A stretch of DNA of 64,000 bases from Sulfuricurvum sp. (GCA_028714915.1 JAQTLL010000005.1:1-64000), one strand, 5' to 3'. Shown: positions 17,816-28,663, counted from the first letter of the stretch. The notes: generated from the letters alone by a model not told the origin. Translations and numbers: made by a program.

Positions 17816-18319
17816 TTAAGATGTTTGTACCGAAAAATACCAAGAAAGTGACCGCAAACGTTGATAAATTCGCTCAAAATCGGTTGAATAAACACGAGTA
17901 TGGGCGATGGAAGTAATAAAGTTGGTATCTCTTTCCCATCTCGGAACGAGATGCAGATGAATATGTTCTGCGATCCCTGCTCCCCCTGCACGTCCAAGAT
18001 TCATCCCTATATTGACCCCATGCGCCCCAAAGGATTCCTTGAGCATTCTAACCCCATTTTGCGCTAATGCCGTTATGTGCAGCCATACATCCGGGTCAAG
18101 TGATTCAAGTGCGTCAGTATGATGATGAGGGATAATCATAAAATGACCCGGAGTATACGGATAGCGGTTCATCACAATAAAGCAGTATTCATCACGATAC
18201 AGCACATGATGCTCTTCATCTAACTCAGGGGTTTCGCTGATATTACAAAAAACGCACCCTTCCACTTTTGCTCCGGCTATGTACTCATTGCGCCAGGGGG
18301 CGTATAAAATATTTTCCAT
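17816..18319 (-). CDS. HIT-family nucleotide hydrolase/phosphorylase
   Basis: 167 aa. Histidine triad EHIHLHLVPRW (about 117-127) with the catalytic middle His, an N-terminal CxxC (GCVFCN) and a downstream His pair (IPHHHTD) that may bind zinc. Family members hydrolyse or phosphorolyse dinucleoside polyphosphates (Ap4A-like). Its ATG overlaps the murF stop by one base. Last gene of the minus-strand block starting at the FapA gene. Confidence 0.9.
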   Translation of the reverse strand: MENILYAPWRNEYIAGAKVEGCVFCNISETPELDEEHHVLYRDEYCFIVMNRYPYTPGHFMIIPHHHTDALESLDPDVWLHITALAQNGVRMLKESFGAHGVNIGMNLGRAGGAGIAEHIHLHLVPRWERDTNFITSIAHTRVYSTDFERIYQRLRSLSWYFSVQTS

Positions 18320-19758
18320 TAAATAAAGTTTGGTGCATCGTTGGCAAAGAGAATGATGTCTCCTGCACGTGTCACTTCTCCGAGAGTTTTAACCATTTGA
18401 GCTTTATTGCTTAACATTATCACTTCCGCTACTCTTAACTCTTTTTCAAACTGCACCGCATTGAGAGCACCCGTAATAATGGCAATATCAAATACATGAT
18501 TAATCGCCTCAATCAATTCAGAGTTTAACTCATCCGTACTCTCTACAAGTCCCGGAGTCACAATGACTTTACGCCCGGTATGAAGGGAACACAAACGCAC
18601 CCCCTCAAGCATTCCGTCAATATTGCCGTTATAACCATCATCAAGGATAATTTTACCCCCTGCATCGATACGTTCCAATCGGTGCTCAACGCTTTTAAGA
18701 TTTTTAACTGCTTTAACCATCTCTTCCGCACTCATCCCCATCTCATCCGCGATTAAAAGGGCGGCATTAATGTTCATCGTCTGAAAGCCACCCAATACTG
18801 ACGTATGAAAATGGTGTGACTGATTATCTAACAGCAAATCAAAATCTGTTCCCTCTAACGTCGCGTTAAGATTTAAAATCCCTTCACCGAAAAAAGTTAC
18901 TTTTTCATGCGGTACATCAGTTACGGAAGTATGTATGAATGCCCGTTTCAGTCGGTTAGAGTGGATAATTTCCAGTTTGGTTTGCTGGATTCGCTCCAAC
19001 GTTTTAAAATACTCTAAATGTTGAGGTCCGACTTTACCCACAACGACGATTTGAGGATTAAGGAGCTGTGTAATCGCATAAATATCACCGATTTCACGCG
19101 CCCCTGCTTCACACACATAAATTTGTGTATCAAAAGGCAAGAATTCATTCACATCACGAATAATACCGCCAAGGGTATTGACACTGCGTGGTGTAGCGTA
19201 GACGTTAAATTTGGATGCCAGTATCTGTGCAATAAAATTTTTCATGGACGTTTTGCCATAGCTTCCCGTTACACATATAATAGTGAGCTCCGGCATAGAC
19301 GCTATTTTTTTCTTCGCTTCTCGTTTATATGCCTCAAATAAAAACTTTTCGGTTACCCATGAGAGCACATAGGCTAAAAATAAGGGGAAGAATACACTGT
19401 ACGTCTGCGAAATTCCTTTTAAGGTACACAGTATGTTTAAAAAGAGGGTAATCGAAAAAAGGAGAATTAAAAATCGCTTTACACGCCATGTCATGACAAG
19501 CTTTTTATCGAGTTTAAAGTGCCATAGCGCCAACAAAGGGAGATAAGCAACCAAAATTAGCGGAGCATATATTCCAAGTGCATAGTAGAGGATAAAAGGG
19601 ATAACAAAATAAAGGGCATGCCACCATGATTTATGATGACGAAGCACCACGCGCTCAATACGATAATCATACCACTGAAGATTGGTAATCAAATACCATC
19701 CCAATGCCATTACGAAAATAGTATTACTCACAAAAGCGATTAGCTGTGTATTATCCAT
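18319..19758 (-). CDS. murF: UDP-MurNAc-tripeptide D-Ala-D-Ala ligase, membrane-anchored form
   Basis: 479 aa. Mur-ligase ATP site GSYGKTS (about 164-170), central-domain motifs (YVCEAGARE, HRLERID, DDGYNGN) and C-terminal ligase domain are clear. The usual N-terminal MurF domain 1 is replaced by about 150 residues with several TM helices (VIPFILYYALG, LVAYLPLLALWHF, FLILLFSITLFLNIL). It adds D-Ala-D-Ala to UDP-MurNAc-tripeptide, and ddl two genes upstream makes that dipeptide. The gene order murF, hydrolase, ddl, ruvA matches what I recall of Campylobacter. Overlaps the hydrolase gene by 8 bp. Confidence 0.86.
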   Translation of the reverse strand: MDNTQLIAFVSNTIFVMALGWYLITNLQWYDYRIERVVLRHHKSWWHALYFVIPFILYYALGIYAPLILVAYLPLLALWHFKLDKKLVMTWRVKRFLILLFSITLFLNILCTLKGISQTYSVFFPLFLAYVLSWVTEKFLFEAYKREAKKKIASMPELTIICVTGSYGKTSMKNFIAQILASKFNVYATPRSVNTLGGIIRDVNEFLPFDTQIYVCEAGAREIGDIYAITQLLNPQIVVVGKVGPQHLEYFKTLERIQQTKLEIIHSNRLKRAFIHTSVTDVPHEKVTFFGEGILNLNATLEGTDFDLLLDNQSHHFHTSVLGGFQTMNINAALLIADEMGMSAEEMVKAVKNLKSVEHRLERIDAGGKIILDDGYNGNIDGMLEGVRLCSLHTGRKVIVTPGLVESTDELNSELIEAINHVFDIAIITGALNAVQFEKELRVAEVIMLSNKAQMVKTLGEVTRAGDIILFANDAPNFI

Positions 19759-20485
19759 TATTTATTCCTCCCATACTTTTCTCAATCTCATCTGCAATTG
19801 CTCTTCCCTCTTGAAAAAGAAAATAGTGATCCCCCTCAAATGCAACCAATCGCGAATCTGCAATCAATGTATTTATCACTTCACCCGTCCATAAAGGCGT
19901 TGCCGTATCCGTCTTTCCAAAACATAAAAGAGCTTTATTTTTAAATGCTTTAAAGTGGTCACTAAAATCTTCATTGACAACATTTTTAAACGTTTGATAC
20001 ATTGCCTCGGACATTCCTGCCGCATCAGGAGCAACGAAAAAGCGACGTAATGACGTAAGTCCTGTAAATTTTAGAATTTTAAAGAGAGCGATTTTTGCAC
20101 GGACTTTAAACGGTTTGGGGACTAAAATCCCTGCTGAAGCTACGAGTACCAAAAGATTAGGGTTAAGGAGTGTAGCGACTTTTCCCCCGAAGGAATGTCC
20201 TAAAACAATCTCTTTAGAAGCACCAATTTCACGTAAAAGAAGTTCCATAATAGCAGCATAATCATCAGTTGTAAGGGCAACATTACAACTACTCGACCCA
20301 AATCCGGGCATATCAATGTAAATATGGCGAAAAGTTGGGAGTGTTTTGGAAAAGGCTTGCTTCATGAGACTTTTAGATGAACCCCATCCGTGTAAAAAAA
20401 CAATATCTCTTTTTTGTGCAGGATTAAGAATTTCATAGCTAATGGCAAATCCATTGCCCTTATAGAGGAACGATTTTACTGCCAC
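19751..20485 (-). CDS. Alpha/beta-hydrolase
   Basis: 244 aa. Oxyanion segment FLHGWGSS (about 30-37), nucleophile elbow GHSFGG (about 95-100), a late Asp (GKTDTATP) and C-terminal His (FEGDHYFLFQ) complete the triad. Substrate cannot be told from sequence. Sits between ddl (2-bp gap) and murF (8-bp overlap), a conserved place in Campylobacterota, so a link to cell-wall metabolism is possible. Confidence 0.85.
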   Translation of the reverse strand: MAVKSFLYKGNGFAISYEILNPAQKRDIVFLHGWGSSKSLMKQAFSKTLPTFRHIYIDMPGFGSSSCNVALTTDDYAAIMELLLREIGASKEIVLGHSFGGKVATLLNPNLLVLVASAGILVPKPFKVRAKIALFKILKFTGLTSLRRFFVAPDAAGMSEAMYQTFKNVVNEDFSDHFKAFKNKALLCFGKTDTATPLWTGEVINTLIADSRLVAFEGDHYFLFQEGRAIADEIEKSMGGINNG

Positions 20486-20487
20486 GT

Positions 20488-21525
20488 TTATTTGCCTTTA
20501 GCTTGAGAGATAGAGTGAATATAATCATACTGTACTCGAATCTCTTTTTTAGCAGGGAGGGAGCCTAGAAGTTTTGTGATGGAAGCGCTAAAATCTTCAA
20601 AAAGATAGTTTGCCATCGATCCGGGGATTGGGTTGATCTCATTGAGATACACTTCTCCCTCAATTTCAAAGAAATCACAACGGATCAAAGCCCCTTCAAA
20701 CAGCGGTGTATAAATCGTTTTGAATGCGGCTTGAAGCTGTTGAACAAGAGTTTCAGGAATCGATGCTTCGGCTACGGTACTGGAACGGGAAAAATCAAGG
20801 TATTTTTTCTCAAAATCCAAAAACTCTGCCTTTTGAGGCTCTTCGACGATGGAGTAGGTAATCTCACCGCGTGCACTGAATCCGGCTAAATTGTACTCTT
20901 TTACCCCGCTGATAAAGGGTTCAATTAACAATACCTCATCAAATTCAAATCCGACATCCAATGCGTATTCAAGTTCATGGGCTTCACGAACAATACTGAC
21001 CCCAATAGAGCTTCCAAGACGGGCAGGTTTAACGATAAATGGATATGCAGTGGCAATAGAGTTGCGTTTATCCTTAGTAATTGCTTCAAAAGGGAGAGTT
21101 TTAATCCCTAGAGAATTTGCGAGCCATTTGGTGTAATGCTTGTCAAAACTGAGCATTGACGCCTCTTTGCGAGGTCCGATAAACGAAATACCGTAAAAAT
21201 CAAGCAATGCTGCAATAGTGCCGTCTTCACCATCTCCGCCGTGAATGAGATTCAAAATAGGCATCGTGTGCATCTTGGAACCAAACATTCCCCGTTGCTC
21301 AAAACCGCCTTTAGTCAGAAAAATTTGAGGCATTTTCAGGTGTTCCCCGCGAGAGAAAGTAATCGCTTTCATCTTGGAACTTTCTACGAGATAAAAACGA
21401 TGATCTTGGTCACAAAAAATAAAGCTTAAATCAAATCCCTTGAGCTTCCCTTTGACCGTAATAGCACTGACGATACTAATCTCATGCTCGAAGCTCGCTC
21501 CGCCGAATAAAATGGCTAATTTCAT
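20488..21525 (-). CDS. ddl: D-alanine--D-alanine ligase
   Basis: 345 aa ATP-grasp enzyme. N-terminal LFGGASFEHEISIVSA, ATP-binding KPARLGSSIGVS and the C-terminal LNEINPIPGSM signature are all present. It joins two D-Ala for the MurF step encoded downstream. Length is normal for the Campylobacterota form. 15-bp gap after ruvA. Confidence 0.95.
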   Translation of the reverse strand: MKLAILFGGASFEHEISIVSAITVKGKLKGFDLSFIFCDQDHRFYLVESSKMKAITFSRGEHLKMPQIFLTKGGFEQRGMFGSKMHTMPILNLIHGGDGEDGTIAALLDFYGISFIGPRKEASMLSFDKHYTKWLANSLGIKTLPFEAITKDKRNSIATAYPFIVKPARLGSSIGVSIVREAHELEYALDVGFEFDEVLLIEPFISGVKEYNLAGFSARGEITYSIVEEPQKAEFLDFEKKYLDFSRSSTVAEASIPETLVQQLQAAFKTIYTPLFEGALIRCDFFEIEGEVYLNEINPIPGSMANYLFEDFSASITKLLGSLPAKKEIRVQYDYIHSISQAKGK

Positions 21526-21540
21526 TATTATTAATCCTTA

Positions 21541-22104
21541 TTAAAATTTTTGAAGTTGTTTTAACGCTTCTTTAACAAGCGTAGGGGTATCTGTACCACT
21601 GCATTTACTAAGAGCCGTGACAATCTGCTCTTTTTTAAACCCAAGAGACTCTAACGCCATCAATGCTTCGCTTGATGCACTGGTCGTAAACGACTCACCT
21701 TGAAGCAATACAGCATCAAATCCTGCCAATTCGACCATAATCCGTGCCGCACTTTTGGGTCCAATCCCCGGAACTTTTTTCAATGCATTGACATCTTTGG
21801 ATGAAATAATACCCGCAAACTGCTCCGGCGTAAAGGTGGAACAAATAGCAAGTGCCGCTTTTGGTCCGATTCCATTGATTTTAAGCATCCCCTCAAAGAG
21901 TGTTTTTTCACTTTTTTGGGCAAATCCATAAAGCTGTTGTGCATCTTCACGAATAATATGGTTGATATAAAGCTTTACCTTCTCACTGTTTAAGGTAGAA
22001 AACGTATGCAAACTGATAAACACTTCATAAATAACCCCACTTACCTCTAAATGAACTTTGTTTGGTTCTTTATAGTCAATGTTTCCATTAAGTCCAACTA
22101 TCAT
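21541..22104 (-). CDS. ruvA: Holliday junction DNA helicase subunit RuvA
   Basis: 187 aa. N-terminal OB fold ([20 protein letters not shown]), tandem helix-hairpin-helix motifs ([13 protein letters not shown] and [14 protein letters not shown]) and a C-terminal three-helix domain that contacts RuvB. Binds four-way junctions. Overlaps the stop of the FapA-like gene by 4 bp. Confidence 0.96.
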   Translation of the reverse strand: MIVGLNGNIDYKEPNKVHLEVSGVIYEVFISLHTFSTLNSEKVKLYINHIIREDAQQLYGFAQKSEKTLFEGMLKINGIGPKAALAICSTFTPEQFAGIISSKDVNALKKVPGIGPKSAARIMVELAGFDAVLLQGESFTTSASSEALMALESLGFKKEQIVTALSKCSGTDTPTLVKEALKQLQKF

Positions 22105-23996
22105 TTACTTAAAACCTTAATACTAAACTCTCCATCTTCATCAAGATGCAACCCCAAAACATTTTCATCACTGTTTTCAGAAGGAAAATAGGTAACGTCC
22201 ACACGAGGATCAATCAGCTTAAAAATAACTTCATTATAGTTACGCCAACGATCATGATTAATAATACGTGCCTCAAAGATTTCATTTTGTAATGACGTAT
22301 AATGACTGCTTATAAGAGAAAGGTAAGATTGCTTTTCATTGAATTCATCCCGTAGTGCATCAAGCTTACGCCGGAATTGCTGAAATTGCTGAAACTTTTC
22401 GACATATGCTGAGGGAATTTTAATATTATTGCGCTTATAGTGAACTAATTTTTGTTTAATATCCTCATATGCGCTCATATTTACTTTCATTGTTTGTTCA
22501 TACTCCAAAAGCTCCTTTTCAACAATTTGAAGTGCTTTTTTTGCCTCCTTCATTTTTATCGCTTCACCCTCCAACATATCACTTGATTCATTCAAGAGAG
22601 GATCTATGGTTAAAACATTTTCCCCGCCCTGAAGTTTTTTAATCTCAATGCTCTTGGATGCAGTCAGCTTTGTATGCGAGCCTAATAATTCGATAAAAAT
22701 CTCTTTGGCACGCACTTTTCCCCCAACCGCTTGGGTAATGAAAACTCTATCTCCTTCCACCTCACCGTGTTCAAGGCGAGTGATATGTATCTCTTTCCCA
22801 TACGCCTTACCCTTGTGAATATTGATCGATAACTCATCGGCACTAACTATGGCACTGCTATGCACCTGTCCCTGAATCGTTGCTTTATGTGCCGTAATTT
22901 TGGCTTCGGCTCCTACGCTTCCCTCGATATTGATAATATTAACGGTTACCGCCATTCCAGTGCCGATAGCATCTTTGAGGGAATCTTTTTCTTTGACATT
23001 GATCGATACATCCGCATCAAGCTCTGTATCAATGGATCCCGTAGAGCGAAAACTGATCTCACTCACATCCATTTCCGTTTTAATATCATACATTCCCCCC
23101 TCAAAGGTTACATATCCTCCAACACATGCTCGAAATTCTATGGTTTTATCCAATTCATCACGTCTGATTTTTTCACTGATGGTAAACGTAGGCTCATTAC
23201 GAACAATGGGCTCTTTTGGAATAATCAATTCTCCTCTAACATTTCGCCCTATCGTCCCCTTAATCGGTTTAATGTACTCAATCAATAAATCATTTTCAAC
23301 TACGCTGACAATATATCCGCGCTTAGCATAGTTGACTCGACCCGCTTCATCCATATCCTGATGTTTTTTATCATAATGGAGAAGCAGCTTGTCATCTACA
23401 GTTAGAATCGGTTCAAAACCTTCAGCAACAACATAACGCTCTTGCGTTTCAAAATGATATGTTCCATCAATTCTAACTTTCGCAATCAAATCAGACAAGT
23501 TGGTAAGCATCATTGAATCAAAAAGTCCGATCAATAAATTTGCTCTGAGCTTTTTCTTTCTGATAAGCTCAAAAAAAGCACTCTCAAATTCCTCATCATA
23601 TATTATGTAACTTCCGGCTTTAATGGTCAAATAAATTTTACACAGCGTCCCATTACCGGCAATAGAAATATCCAAAGAGTCCAGTTTGCCGCTCTCTCGT
23701 ATTGTAAAAATTTCTATTTCATAAATTTGTTTGAGTTCAAATTTTGGATTCAGATACATCTGCTCAGTAATATCTTCAATCTCTTGTGAACTCACCTCAA
23801 TCCAATCATCACCATCGGTAAGAAGACGAATAAAAGTTTGTGTTTCCAAGAGCCTAAAATCAAGAGTTTTAATGGATACTTTATGATTTGCAGCAACACT
23901 CATTAACTCTTTGGCAACATTGCCGGTTCGCACAACCATGGAAGGTATGCCAGAAGAAGGATTTGATGATTCCGTTTTTTTTGCAAACAATGCCAT
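22101..23996 (-). CDS. FapA/DUF342-family protein
   Basis: 631 aa. The middle (about 215-450) is a right-handed beta-solenoid rich in short hydrophobic repeats ([20 protein letters not shown]) as in DUF342/FapA proteins. The C-terminal ~180 residues contain a coiled coil ([20 protein letters not shown]) and helices. An ortholog sits in the same place in Campylobacter (between ruvA and murJ, as I recall). FapA members are tied to flagellar assembly or polar localisation in other bacteria; the exact role here is unknown. First gene of the block; divergent from murJ. Confidence 0.82.
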   Translation of the reverse strand: MALFAKKTESSNPSSGIPSMVVRTGNVAKELMSVAANHKVSIKTLDFRLLETQTFIRLLTDGDDWIEVSSQEIEDITEQMYLNPKFELKQIYEIEIFTIRESGKLDSLDISIAGNGTLCKIYLTIKAGSYIIYDEEFESAFFELIRKKKLRANLLIGLFDSMMLTNLSDLIAKVRIDGTYHFETQERYVVAEGFEPILTVDDKLLLHYDKKHQDMDEAGRVNYAKRGYIVSVVENDLLIEYIKPIKGTIGRNVRGELIIPKEPIVRNEPTFTISEKIRRDELDKTIEFRACVGGYVTFEGGMYDIKTEMDVSEISFRSTGSIDTELDADVSINVKEKDSLKDAIGTGMAVTVNIINIEGSVGAEAKITAHKATIQGQVHSSAIVSADELSINIHKGKAYGKEIHITRLEHGEVEGDRVFITQAVGGKVRAKEIFIELLGSHTKLTASKSIEIKKLQGGENVLTIDPLLNESSDMLEGEAIKMKEAKKALQIVEKELLEYEQTMKVNMSAYEDIKQKLVHYKRNNIKIPSAYVEKFQQFQQFRRKLDALRDEFNEKQSYLSLISSHYTSLQNEIFEARIINHDRWRNYNEVIFKLIDPRVDVTYFPSENSDENVLGLHLDEDGEFSIKVLSK

Positions 23997-24085
23997 TACG
24001 AAAACTCCCTACTCTATAAATATGAGCTATTTTAATCACATATCGGTTAAACTTACGTAAATTTTAAAAAACGGTCTCGCAATCT

Positions 24086-25489
24086 ATGTTCAAATCCATA
24101 TTCTCCAACTCTTTTGGCATTCTCATTTCTCGTGTCACCGGCATGGTGCGAGACATTTTAATGACATCGGTTTTGGGTGCCAATATGTGGAGTGATATTT
24201 TTTTAATGGCATTTAAGTTTCCAAACCTCTTTCGGCGCATTTTTGCGGAAGGGTCATTCACTCAGAGCTTTATGCCTTCTTACATCGCTTCGGGGCAAAA
24301 AAGCGTTTTTGCTGTTGCTATTTTTATTCGCTTTATAGCATTTATTGTTGCTTTGTCCTTTTTAGTCACCCTGTTTCCCGAATTTTTTACGAAACTTTTG
24401 GCATGGGATTGGAATAAAGATCTTATTAGCAAAACCGCCCCCCTCACAACGATTAATTTTTGGTATTTGGATCTTATCTTTATCGTCACCTTTTTAGGGA
24501 CACTGCTGCAACACAAAGAACATTTTTTTACGACAGCTTTTTCAACAGTTTGGCTTAATATTGCTATGATTACCGCTTTGCTTCTCTTCAGTAAAAGTGA
24601 TCCAAAAACCATCGTCTATGCACTCAGTTTTTCGATTCTTATTGGCGGAGTATTTCAAGTAGCCACCCATCTTTATAGTATTCGTGAAAGAGGACTTTTA
24701 AAGATTCTCATCGGGGGTTGGAAATACCGAAAAACCAAAAATGTAAAAGTCGAAGAGTCCAAATTTGCCGCTCTCTTTTTCCCCTCACTTTTGGGAAACT
24801 CCACCGCACAAATTGCGTCGTTCATCGATACAAGCTTAGCCTCGTTTTTAGCGGCAGGTTCGGTATCGTATCTTTTTTATGCCAACCGAATTTTTCAGCT
24901 CCCTTTCGCCATTATTGCGTTGGCTATTACAACCGCTTTGTTCCCCACTATCGCTAAAGCAATTAAAAATGAAAATTATCCTCTTGCCTATCAAAACCTC
25001 CACAAATCATTCTGGTTGCTCAGTGCGCTGTTAGGCGTATCAGTTTTAGGGGGAATGCTGTTAGCAGAACCTATCATTTGGCTATTGTTTGAGAGAGGTA
25101 ATTTTACAATTTCCGATACCCACAATACGGCAGATGTTTTGATGATGTACATGGTAGGACTGATCCCTTTTGGACTTGCAAAGCTTTTTTCATTGTACCT
25201 GTATGCCATGCATAAACACCTCAAAGCTGCCAAAATAGCCGGAGCATCCCTTATTATCAATCTCATTTTTTCTCTACTGCTTATGAAACCTATGGGGGCA
25301 GCCGGGTTAGCCTTGGCAGGGAGTATCGGAGGGGCTGTACAGCTTATTCTTACCGCCAGAGAGATAGGATGGGGGATCGTATTTAATCTCCTAAAAACCA
25401 AATACAGTCTCTATTTTATCCTCGGAGTGGGGACTTTTGGGGTATTATTTTACACTTTAAACCATTTTTTACTGAACTTAATACGATAA
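24086..25489 (+). CDS. murJ: Lipid II flippase MurJ
   Basis: 467 aa MATE-like/MOP protein with about 13-14 TM helices. N-terminus FSNSFGILISRVTGMVRDIL and the following ANMWSDIFLMAFKFPNLFRR are highly typical of MurJ/MviN. It flips lipid II for peptidoglycan synthesis. First gene of a plus-strand run murJ, cysS, msbA-like with short gaps. Confidence 0.95.
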   Translation: MFKSIFSNSFGILISRVTGMVRDILMTSVLGANMWSDIFLMAFKFPNLFRRIFAEGSFTQSFMPSYIASGQKSVFAVAIFIRFIAFIVALSFLVTLFPEFFTKLLAWDWNKDLISKTAPLTTINFWYLDLIFIVTFLGTLLQHKEHFFTTAFSTVWLNIAMITALLLFSKSDPKTIVYALSFSILIGGVFQVATHLYSIRERGLLKILIGGWKYRKTKNVKVEESKFAALFFPSLLGNSTAQIASFIDTSLASFLAAGSVSYLFYANRIFQLPFAIIALAITTALFPTIAKAIKNENYPLAYQNLHKSFWLLSALLGVSVLGGMLLAEPIIWLLFERGNFTISDTHNTADVLMMYMVGLIPFGLAKLFSLYLYAMHKHLKAAKIAGASLIINLIFSLLLMKPMGAAGLALAGSIGGAVQLILTAREIGWGIVFNLLKTKYSLYFILGVGTFGVLFYTLNHFLLNLIR

Positions 25490-25499
25490 AAGAGAGAGT

Positions 25500-26897
25500 A
25501 TGTTACTTTATGACAGCGTGAAAAAAACAAAATTAGAATTTAAACCTCTCATAGAGGGGAAAGTATCCCTCTACGTCTGTGGCCCCACCGTGTATGACAA
25601 TGCCCATTTGGGACATGCCAAAAGTGCTCTGGTGTTTGATCTCTTGCGACGTGTTTTGGAAGCAGATGGATATGAAGTAACCTATGCACGCAACATTACC
25701 GATATCGACGATAAAATCATCAACAAAGCACGTGAACTAAATCTAAATACCACTGAAATTGCCGCCCGTTATACTGCCGCCTACACCCAAGATATGAACG
25801 CCATTGGGGTGCGTCCTCCAACCCTCGAACCCAAAGCGACCGAATCTATCGACGCAATGAGCGAAATGATTCAAAAACTCCTGACCAAAAATCATGCATA
25901 TATCATCAGCAACGGCGATATTTATTTTGATACGGCAAGTGATAAAAGTTATCTCAGCCTCTCTAACCGCCAAAGCAATGAGACCATCAGCCGTGTCGAA
26001 AAAGTAAGCGAAAAACGCTGTGAAGCCGATTTTGCCCTTTGGAAAGCCGTACATGATGATAGTGTTGCATTCGACTCTCCTCTCGGTCGTGGTCGTCCGG
26101 GATGGCATTTGGAGTGTTCAGCAATGATCGAGCGCTATCTTTTTAGTGGAGAGGGAAAATATGCCATCGACATTCATGGAGGAGGTGCGGATTTACTCTT
26201 TCCCCATCATGAAAACGAAGCGGCGCAAACTCGCTGTTCCAGTGACCATGAGCTGGCAGCTTATTGGATGCACAACGGTTTTGTCACCATTGACGGCGAA
26301 AAAATGTCGAAAAGTCTGGGAAACAGTTTTTTTCTCAAAGATGCCCTCAAAGAATATGACGGTGAAGTGCTGCGTTTCTATCTCCTCAGTACCCATTACC
26401 GAGGAGATTTTAACTTTAACGAAGAAGATTTAATTGTCTCAAAAAAACGTCTTGACCGTCTCTATCGCCTCAAAAAACGGCTATTTGGACTCGATGCCCC
26501 TCAAATCAAAACAGATTTTTCAACAGCTCTTATTGAGGTTTTAAGCGATGACTTGAATGTCTCAAAAGCCTACGCCCTTATCGATGAGCTGATTGCGACC
26601 GCCAACGATGCACTCGATGCCAATCCTAAAGACAAAGCCTATCGTCAGACACTTCTCTCTTCTTTGTCCACGATTCAAACCGTATTGGGATTCGGGGGAC
26701 AAAATCCATTTGAATATTTTCAATTCGGATTGGATGAAACCGCAAAAATAACCATCAATACCCTTATTGAGCAACGAAGTATTGCCAAGCAAGCAAAAGA
26801 TTTCGCTGCATCCGATGCTCTGCGCGGCCAACTAACCACACTTGGGGTATCGATTATGGATACCGCTTCGGGAACTTTTTGGGAGATACGGGAGTGA
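25500..26897 (+). CDS. cysS: Cysteinyl-tRNA synthetase
   Basis: 465 aa class I synthetase. Zinc-ligand C in YVCGPTVYD, HIGH-type motif HLGHA, WHLECSAM with further zinc ligands, DLLFPHHENE, and KMSKS (KMSKSLGN). Complete length. Starts 10 bp after murJ. Its TGA overlaps the GTG of the next gene. Confidence 0.97.
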   Translation: MLLYDSVKKTKLEFKPLIEGKVSLYVCGPTVYDNAHLGHAKSALVFDLLRRVLEADGYEVTYARNITDIDDKIINKARELNLNTTEIAARYTAAYTQDMNAIGVRPPTLEPKATESIDAMSEMIQKLLTKNHAYIISNGDIYFDTASDKSYLSLSNRQSNETISRVEKVSEKRCEADFALWKAVHDDSVAFDSPLGRGRPGWHLECSAMIERYLFSGEGKYAIDIHGGGADLLFPHHENEAAQTRCSSDHELAAYWMHNGFVTIDGEKMSKSLGNSFFLKDALKEYDGEVLRFYLLSTHYRGDFNFNEEDLIVSKKRLDRLYRLKKRLFGLDAPQIKTDFSTALIEVLSDDLNVSKAYALIDELIATANDALDANPKDKAYRQTLLSSLSTIQTVLGFGGQNPFEYFQFGLDETAKITINTLIEQRSIAKQAKDFAASDALRGQLTTLGVSIMDTASGTFWEIRE

Positions 26898-28615
26898 AAT
26901 TTCAAGAGAGTTATAAACGGTACTGGCCTTATATTAAAGGGTATAAATTCCAATACATTATGGTTTTGATCGGGATACTTCTTACAGTCACTGCAACCGC
27001 AGGAACAGCACATATTATGCAGCCTCTTATGGATAATATGTTCATCAAAAAAGAGCCGCAAATGCTCTATTTTATCCCTGCTTTATTAATCGGAATTTAT
27101 ACTCTAAAGTCTATAGGGCGTTATATTCAATCGGTTTTTACCACGCATATCGGCATGCATATTATCTCCCGCCTCCGCGAAGATTTACTCACTAAAATAG
27201 TCTATATGGACATGCAGTTTCTCTATACCAACCGCAGCGGCGAACTTATCTCTCGAATTACCAACGACATCGGACGGGTACAATACTTTGTCTCCAAAAT
27301 GCTTCCTGAATTGGTGCAAGAGAGTTTCACGGTTATTGCGCTGGTGGGTTACGTTATTTATCTCAATGCAACGTTGGCATTTTGGGCATTGTTTGTTATG
27401 CCGGTTGTGGTATTTCCCCTCATTAAAATCACTCGACGGCTCAAACATCTCTCCCATCGTTCACAAGAGAAAAATGCCGATCTCATGACACGTCTCACCG
27501 AAGTGTTCAATAACAGTGAGATTATCAAAGCCAACGCAACCGAAGCATATGAAATGAAACGATTTAGAGATGAAAATGATCACTTTTTCAACCTCAATAT
27601 GAAAGCAACCTATACCAGTGAGCTTGTATCACCGATTATGGAAATGATCGCTTCAACAGGACTTGCTGCTGTGATCTTTGTCGGTGGACAGCAGGTCTAT
27701 TCAGGTGCCATGAGTGTTGGAGAATTTACCGCTTTTTTAACGGCCATTGGTCTGGTCTTTCAACCCCTTCGCCGCGTCAGTGCTATCTACAGTAAAATCC
27801 AAGATGCCCAAGCTGCCAGTGAGCGGGTATTTCATATTTTTGATTTGGAGAATGCCATTAAAGACGGTCCAATACCCTTGAATGAACCAATTACTCAGCT
27901 GAGTTTCGACCATGTCACCCTCAAATTTGGTGATAAAACTGCTTTATCCAATTTAAACTTAACTATCCATGCAGGTCAAACGGTCGCACTCGTCGGTCAA
28001 AGCGGCGGAGGGAAGAGCTCTCTCATTAACCTTCTTTTGCGCTTCTATGACCCTGATGAGGGAAATATTCTCCTCAACCATCATAATCTCAAAAACTATA
28101 CTCAAACCTCGCTTCGCCATCAGATTGCAGCGGTTTCTCAACGGGTGTATATCTTCCAAGACAGCTTGGCAGCCAACGTTGCCTACGGTACCGAAATTGA
28201 CGAAGAAAAAGTACTCAATGCCTTAAAAATAGCCGATGCTCTTGACTTTGCCAATGATCTCCCACAAGGGATTTATACCGTTATGCAAGAATTTGGTGTC
28301 AATCTCTCAGGTGGTCAGCGTCAACGCATTGCTATAGCCCGTGCTATCTACAAACATGCCTCATTGCTTATTTTGGATGAAGCCACCAGTGCACTCGACA
28401 ACGAAAGTGAAAAGCGGATTCAAAAAGCTCTGGAGAGTTACGCTAAAGATAAAATCACCATTATTATCGCTCATCGCCTTAGTACAATCGAACATGCTGA
28501 TGTAATTTTATACTTTGAATCGGGTGAGATTATAGCCGAAGGTTCTCATCGCTATCTTTTGGATAATTCAGAGGCATATCGCAGGCTTGCAGGGAAGATG
28601 AAAGCGTCTTCTTAG
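26894..28615 (+). CDS. MsbA-like ABC exporter (lipid flippase)
   Basis: 573 aa from the GTG at 26894, chosen over an upstream TTG because GGGAG lies at 26881-26885 and the GTGA overlap with cysS is typical. ABC half-transporter: six TM helices (about 15-300) then a nucleotide-binding domain with Walker A GQSGGGKSS, signature LSGGQRQR and Walker B LLILDEATSALD. Position after cysS fits the Campylobacterota MsbA. Probably flips lipid A-core or another lipid-linked cargo; substrate not provable. Confidence 0.85.
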   Translation: MKFQESYKRYWPYIKGYKFQYIMVLIGILLTVTATAGTAHIMQPLMDNMFIKKEPQMLYFIPALLIGIYTLKSIGRYIQSVFTTHIGMHIISRLREDLLTKIVYMDMQFLYTNRSGELISRITNDIGRVQYFVSKMLPELVQESFTVIALVGYVIYLNATLAFWALFVMPVVVFPLIKITRRLKHLSHRSQEKNADLMTRLTEVFNNSEIIKANATEAYEMKRFRDENDHFFNLNMKATYTSELVSPIMEMIASTGLAAVIFVGGQQVYSGAMSVGEFTAFLTAIGLVFQPLRRVSAIYSKIQDAQAASERVFHIFDLENAIKDGPIPLNEPITQLSFDHVTLKFGDKTALSNLNLTIHAGQTVALVGQSGGGKSSLINLLLRFYDPDEGNILLNHHNLKNYTQTSLRHQIAAVSQRVYIFQDSLAANVAYGTEIDEEKVLNALKIADALDFANDLPQGIYTVMQEFGVNLSGGQRQRIAIARAIYKHASLLILDEATSALDNESEKRIQKALESYAKDKITIIIAHRLSTIEHADVILYFESGEIIAEGSHRYLLDNSEAYRRLAGKMKASS

Positions 28616-28657
28616 AGGACAAATTGGTTCATAAATGAAGTCTAACCTTTTTTTTAG

Positions 28658-28663
28658 TATAAT
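28658..28663 (+). promoter_or_regulatory. -10 box upstream of pyrD
   Basis: TATAAT directly preceded by a T8 run (28648-28655), 38 bp before the pyrD ATG. T-rich tract plus -10 without -35 is the Campylobacterota sigma-70 pattern. The T run may also end the msbA transcript. Confidence 0.55.

Noticed and set aside
22860-23331. Two 140-aa plus-strand frames opposite the FapA gene
   Set aside because: Antisense shadows of a gene with clear beta-solenoid repeats; no start signals.
26879-26893. Upstream TTG start for the msbA-like gene
   Set aside because: The GTG at 26894 has a better placed GGGAG and the usual short overlap with cysS.
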